In this document: piece by piece, positions 60,817 to 64,000 of the stretch
Layout of the letters: every line of letters begins with the position of its first letter
Position numbering within the stretch: position 1 is the first letter of the stretch
NCBI RefSeq assembly: GCF_000621705.1
Contig: NZ_JHXO01000001.1
Location: 1 to 64,000 of the forward strand
Reading direction: 5' to 3'
Length of the DNA: 64,000 nt
Source of the DNA: Prolixibacter bellariivorans ATCC BAA-1284
Lineage (GTDB): Bacteria > Bacteroidota > Bacteroidia > Bacteroidales > Prolixibacteraceae
The notes under the pieces: generated by a model
What the model saw: only the letters and a program-made list of their open reading frames with translations
Database searches by the model: none
Told to the model about the DNA's origin: nothing
Translations under genes and position numbers: made by a program

Positions 60817-61614
60817 ATGCAGCACGAAGGAAACCTGATTAAAATGAGAACGGAAGCCGAAAGTCCCGTCCGTTATTTTTTACCTCTTGGCGAAGAAGTT
60901 ATTGCCATGAACGATCTGATTGGAAGCCAATTGACTATTAGCTTTTCCGGGCAAATCAATTGCATCCATTGCGGGAAAAAGACCAAGCGTTCCTTCGGAC
61001 AGGGCTTTTGTTACCAGTGTTTCCAAACGGCTCCGGAAGCTGATCCCAGTGTAATGCGGCCGGAATTATCGCGTTCACACCTTGGAATTGCCCGGGATTT
61101 GGAATGGGCGCAAAAGCATGACCTGATTGACCATTATGTTTATTTGGCTGTGACGGATGCCCTAAAAGTGGGGGTTACACGTCATCATCAGGTACCAACC
61201 CGATGGATTGACCAGGGGGCCAGCTTTGCCATCAAACTAGCGAAGACGCCCAATCGCCACATCGCCGGTGTAATAGAAGTATTCCTGAAAAATTATCTGA
61301 ACGATAAAACCAACTGGCGCGCCATGCTGCGAAACCAAGTGGATGAATCCATCGATTTGGCTGATGAGAAGGAACGGGTTGCAACCCTGCTCCCGGAAGA
61401 GCTCCGAAAATACCTCAGCGACGAACATGAAATCATGTCGCTTACCTATCCGGTAAACAAATTTCCTGATAAGATTAAAAGCATTTCACTCGATAAAACA
61501 CACCAGGTAGAAGGGGTGCTCAGTGGCATCAAAGGGCAATACCTGCTCTTCGATGACGACCGTGTTTTCAATGTCCGGGCTCACAACGGCTACTTCGTGG
61601 AACTCAAAGCCTGA
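60817..61614 (+). CDS. DUF2797 protein with zinc-finger motif
   Basis: 265 residues, cytoplasmic. A four-cysteine zinc site, Cys49-x2-Cys52 and Cys65-x2-Cys68 (CIHCGKKTKRSFGQGFCYQC), is followed by a region (about 105-130, YVYLAVTDALKVGVTRHHQV) that recalls a GIY-YIG nuclease fold, as reported for the DUF2797 family. The rest is mixed alpha/beta. Function unknown. It ends one base before the convergent DUF3667 gene. Met31 is a possible later start, but the family appears to include the present N-terminus. Confidence 0.8.
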   Translation: MQHEGNLIKMRTEAESPVRYFLPLGEEVIAMNDLIGSQLTISFSGQINCIHCGKKTKRSFGQGFCYQCFQTAPEADPSVMRPELSRSHLGIARDLEWAQKHDLIDHYVYLAVTDALKVGVTRHHQVPTRWIDQGASFAIKLAKTPNRHIAGVIEVFLKNYLNDKTNWRAMLRNQVDESIDLADEKERVATLLPEELRKYLSDEHEIMSLTYPVNKFPDKIKSISLDKTHQVEGVLSGIKGQYLLFDDDRVFNVRAHNGYFVELKA

Positions 61615-62574
61615 TTACAGGAATTTGAACGAAATATATACCGCTGCCGAGAGCATGATCATTAACGAGATGAAATAGAAAAAGGAAACCCAGATAAACC
61701 GTTTGACAGTAACCCACCAGCTCCGTTGGTAGAACTTTCGGATAGCCAAAAAGAAATAGGTGCCTGCTGCCACAAAAAGCAACGTGGTAATATAGCCGTC
61801 GAGTTTGGGGCCGGCCACCCAAATTCCCAGTAAAGCAATGATTCCGGCCAGATAGAGAAAGGCATGAAAATGCACTGTAAAGATCAAATGATTGATGTAA
61901 TACGGATGCGTTTTCCGGAAAAACAAACTAAGAAACAGTGCAAACACCGGAATTAACAAAAATACCAGCCAGGAAGTCGTCTGCAGCAACTTAGACATAA
62001 AGACTTCAGGATATTTCAACAACATCGAAACCTTCTGAAATATTTCCTTTTCCGACGAATTGGTAAGGGTATCTTTTCCAGCCTCCATCTGTTTTGAAAC
62101 TTCCTGCAGAATATCGCCGTGCGTCTTCATCTTCTCCACGGCTTTATTCTGCAACGAATCAACTGGCAAACCCCGGCTACTGATCTGCTTTTCGATTTTG
62201 TCTGCATCTTTGAGATGAGATCGGAGAACTCCTCTGTAATGAAAACTCAACAACAAGAAGAATACAAAACTGAAGAAAAAAAGCAACCGGAATGGCGGAA
62301 CATAACGCACCCGCTTCCCGGCCAGAAATTCTTTCGTCAACTTTCCGGGCCGGAGAAAAAGCGGTTTGATGGTATGCCATAACCGGGTATCGAATGCGGC
62401 CACATTGCCCAGAAAATCGACAGCTACCATACCAAAAGGTTTCTGAAAATCACGCACCGACTGTCCACATTCAGGGCAATAATACCCTTGAAATGTTGTT
62501 CCGCAATTTTTACAGGTCTCCTGATTTTCAGGCTCAACAGGCATGTTATTCAACATTAAATCCGACTTTGTCAT
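61615..62574 (-). CDS. DUF3667 protein (zinc-ribbon membrane protein)
   Basis: 319 residues. The N-terminal zinc ribbon is Cys21-x2-Cys24 and Cys33-x2-Cys36 (CKNCGTTFQGYYCPECGQ). DUF3667 then provides the ARDFLGNVAAFDTRLWHTIKPLF-like segment (about 48-70), the positive VRYVPPFRLLFFFSFVFFLLL helix and at least four more helices at the C-terminus. It is an inner-membrane protein with a cytoplasmic zinc domain. Function unknown. Its stop abuts that of the convergent DUF2797 gene. Confidence 0.85.
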   Translation of the reverse strand: MTKSDLMLNNMPVEPENQETCKNCGTTFQGYYCPECGQSVRDFQKPFGMVAVDFLGNVAAFDTRLWHTIKPLFLRPGKLTKEFLAGKRVRYVPPFRLLFFFSFVFFLLLSFHYRGVLRSHLKDADKIEKQISSRGLPVDSLQNKAVEKMKTHGDILQEVSKQMEAGKDTLTNSSEKEIFQKVSMLLKYPEVFMSKLLQTTSWLVFLLIPVFALFLSLFFRKTHPYYINHLIFTVHFHAFLYLAGIIALLGIWVAGPKLDGYITTLLFVAAGTYFFLAIRKFYQRSWWVTVKRFIWVSFFYFISLMIMLSAAVYISFKFL

Positions 62575-62865
62575 GAGCGATAAACCGTTTGGTTAGTGTT
62601 ATTGGTAAATATAATATTATGAATTATTCTTATAAAATTATCACCAATAATTCCATCCGGGAATGAATTTCGAATTCAAAAAGCCGATACGATGATTAAT
62701 TGATTTCAGGCAGGTATCCATCTAAAAATAGCTATCTTCGCATCTGGTCTGAAATTAAGACCTGTGGCTCGGGTATAGGGAAGAAAATCATTTTATTTTC
62801 CTGTAAATTTACCTTAGTTTATCATTCATTCGAGAACTGTGAATGATCGTTTGAATAATATAATT
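62575..62865. promoter_or_regulatory. Upstream region of ilvE
   Basis: About 290 bp without a gene. TATCTTCG at 62733-62740 is a near-match to the -7 box. Immediately downstream GGTCT (62746-62750) and AGACC (62758-62762) form a small hairpin, so the leader (about 120 nt) may be structured. GTAAATTTAC (62802-62811) is another palindrome. Confidence 0.45.
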
Positions 62866-63888
62866 ATGCATCATATGGAAACTATTGACTGGAAAAATTT
62901 AGGATTCGGCTACCGGAAAGCCGATTATAATATCCGGTGCTGGTATCGCGATGGAAAATGGGGCGAATTGGAGGTATCCGATTCGGAACAGGTAACCATG
63001 CATATGGCAGCCACCGCACTGCATTACGGCCAGGAAGCATTTGAAGGACTGAAAGCTTTTCGTGGAAAAGACAACAAAGTACGTGTTTTCCGCATGGATG
63101 AAAACGCCAAACGTCTGCGCAATTCTGCTAACGGAATTATGATGGCTCCCGTTCCGGAAGACCTTTTCATGGACGCTATCCGGAAAGCTGTTAAAATGAA
63201 CGAAAAATATGTGCCTCCGTTCGAATCAGGCGCAGCACTATACATTCGTCCACTATTGGTTGGTACCGGACCTCAAATTGGCGTAAAACCTGCGGAGGAA
63301 TACCTTTTCATGGTATTTGTGATGCCGGTAGGACCTTACTTTAAAGAAGGCTTTAAACCGACTGATTTGGTTATTTATCGCGAATATGATCGGGCTGCTC
63401 CTCACGGAACCGGTATTTATAAAGTGGGTGGTAACTATGCTGCTAGTCTGCAGGCCGGAACCCGTGCACACAAAGAAGGATACTCTGCCGTTCTTTATCT
63501 CGATGCCAAAGAGAAAAAATACCTGGACGAGTGTGGACCCGCCAACTTCTTCGGTATTAAAAACAATACTTACGTAACGCCGAAGTCGACTTCCATCCTG
63601 CCTTCCATTACCAACATGAGTCTTCGTCAGCTGGCAGCTGATATGGGAATGACAGTGGAGGAACGGAAGATTCCGGTAGAAGAGCTGGCCGAATTCGAGG
63701 AAGTGGGAGCCTGCGGTACCGCGGCCGTTATTTCGCCCATCAAACGGGTTTACGACGCCGATATCGACAAGGAATATACCTACGGAAAAGAGCCCGGCGT
63801 TGTCAGTCAGAAATTGTACGATAAACTTCGCGCCATTCAGTACGGAACCGAACCGGATCCTTACGGATGGACTGAAGTAATTGAATAA
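62866..63888 (+). CDS. ilvE: Branched-chain amino acid aminotransferase
   Basis: 340 residues from ATG at 62866 (MHHMETIDW); ATG at 62875 is also possible and there is no clear ribosome-binding site. It is a fold-type IV PLP enzyme interconverting Leu, Ile and Val with their 2-oxoacids. The cofactor lysine is Lys186 in GTGIYKVGGNYA. Other fold-type IV features: YGQEAFEGLKAFRG, RPLLVGTGPQIGV and the C-terminal VGACGTAAVISPIKRV phosphate-binding turn. Length normal. Monocistronic, followed by a strong terminator. Confidence 0.96.
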   Translation: MHHMETIDWKNLGFGYRKADYNIRCWYRDGKWGELEVSDSEQVTMHMAATALHYGQEAFEGLKAFRGKDNKVRVFRMDENAKRLRNSANGIMMAPVPEDLFMDAIRKAVKMNEKYVPPFESGAALYIRPLLVGTGPQIGVKPAEEYLFMVFVMPVGPYFKEGFKPTDLVIYREYDRAAPHGTGIYKVGGNYAASLQAGTRAHKEGYSAVLYLDAKEKKYLDECGPANFFGIKNNTYVTPKSTSILPSITNMSLRQLAADMGMTVEERKIPVEELAEFEEVGACGTAAVISPIKRVYDADIDKEYTYGKEPGVVSQKLYDKLRAIQYGTEPDPYGWTEVIE

Positions 63889-63917
63889 GAAATAAGAGTC
63901 AGCTCCAACTGGCTTTC

Positions 63918-63950
63918 AACCGTTTTCCCTACCGGGAAGACGGTTTTTTT
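63918..63950 (+). terminator. Intrinsic terminator of ilvE
   Basis: AACCGTTTTCCC and GGGAAGACGGTT pair (one mismatch) around a short loop, followed by a long T-run. Confidence 0.9.
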
Positions 63951-63954
63951 ATAC

Positions 63955-63990
63955 AAAAAATCCCCGCCCAACAAAGGACAGGGATTCTTT
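63955..63990 (-). terminator. Minus-strand terminator of a gene beyond the window
   Basis: AATCCC (63959-63964) pairs with GGGATT (63981-63986); on the minus strand it is followed by TTTTTTG. It belongs to a convergent gene to the right of the window. Confidence 0.75.
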
Positions 63991-64000
63991 CAGCTATTTT

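Noticed and set aside
1-64000. tRNA, rRNA, tmRNA and RNase P RNA
   Set aside because: No cloverleaf or rRNA-like stretch was found; a dedicated scan could still reveal one.

Overview
The window is chromosomal DNA from a member of the Bacteroidota, most likely a marine or sediment Bacteroidales/Marinilabiliales relative (Prolixibacteraceae-like). Evidence for this: promoters with the Bacteroidota consensus (TTG or TTTG, about 19 bp, then TAnnTTTG, as before rplM and frr); weak Shine-Dalgarno signals before most starts; many lineage-typical families (DUF6261, DUF4421, DUF3667, DUF2797, GH92, SPOR lipoprotein, SSS symporter); and short GC-rich palindromic repeats common in this phylum. The genus is an inference.

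Layout. 1-4.2 kb: gene-poor, repeat-rich DNA with a glycine-zipper protein, a DUF6261 protein and a GNAT-like protein. 4.4-9.5 kb: glutathione peroxidase, lipoate synthesis (lipA, lipB), a POT peptide transporter and an outer-membrane barrel. 9.6-14.3 kb: translation cluster rplM-rpsI-rpsB-tsf with structured leaders, then pyrH and frr. 14.3-24 kb: BtpA-like protein, thioredoxin-like protein, DUF4421 barrel, SPOR lipoprotein, aldo/keto reductase, 7TM sensor kinase, and the rbfA-methyltransferase-LolC/E-like operon. 24-31 kb: GntR regulator, YqaA-like membrane protein, DHFR-like reductase, YeeE/YedE sulfur transporter, a repeat-rich gap and a large propeller-phosphoesterase lipoprotein. 31-32.7 kb: an AT-rich two-gene island. 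32.8-43.9 kb: small membrane proteins, an acyltransferase-ankyrin fusion, an AraC-TPR regulator, a 21-bp repeat array, MarC, a GH92 glycosidase, trpS, a MaoC-like protein and an AI-2E family transporter. 44-49.6 kb: tetR-tolC-hlyD-ABC2-ABC2 efflux operon. 50-57.2 kb: SSS symporter and a complete seven-gene Mrp Na+/H+ antiporter operon (A-G). 57.6-64 kb: hybrid histidine kinase, PagL-like lipid A deacylase, DUF2797, DUF3667 and ilvE.

The best candidate for an undescribed system is the island at 31.0-32.6 kb. A protein resembling a proteasome beta subunit/HslV (Ntn hydrolase) is followed on the same strand by a TIR-domain protein with a beta-rich C-terminal region of unknown kind. The Ntn protein aligns without gaps to the start of archaeal beta subunits, with Ser in place of the Thr1 nucleophile and Asp17 and Lys33 in register. 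The TIR domain keeps the putative catalytic Glu. The pair is AT-rich and bounded by terminators on both sides. By analogy with Thoeris, where TIR enzymes make NAD-derived signals that switch on effectors (including, in one recently reported type, a caspase-like protease), I infer a TIR-signal/protease immune module. No function is shown by the sequence itself.

Other points of note: two separate 21-bp tandem arrays, a dispersed composite repeat in three copies, a five-unit 30-bp repeat extending the S2 C-terminus, foldable leaders before rplM and rpsB, and a direct-repeat candidate operator in front of the AraC-TPR gene. I saw no rRNA, tRNA, CRISPR array, prophage or intact insertion sequence.
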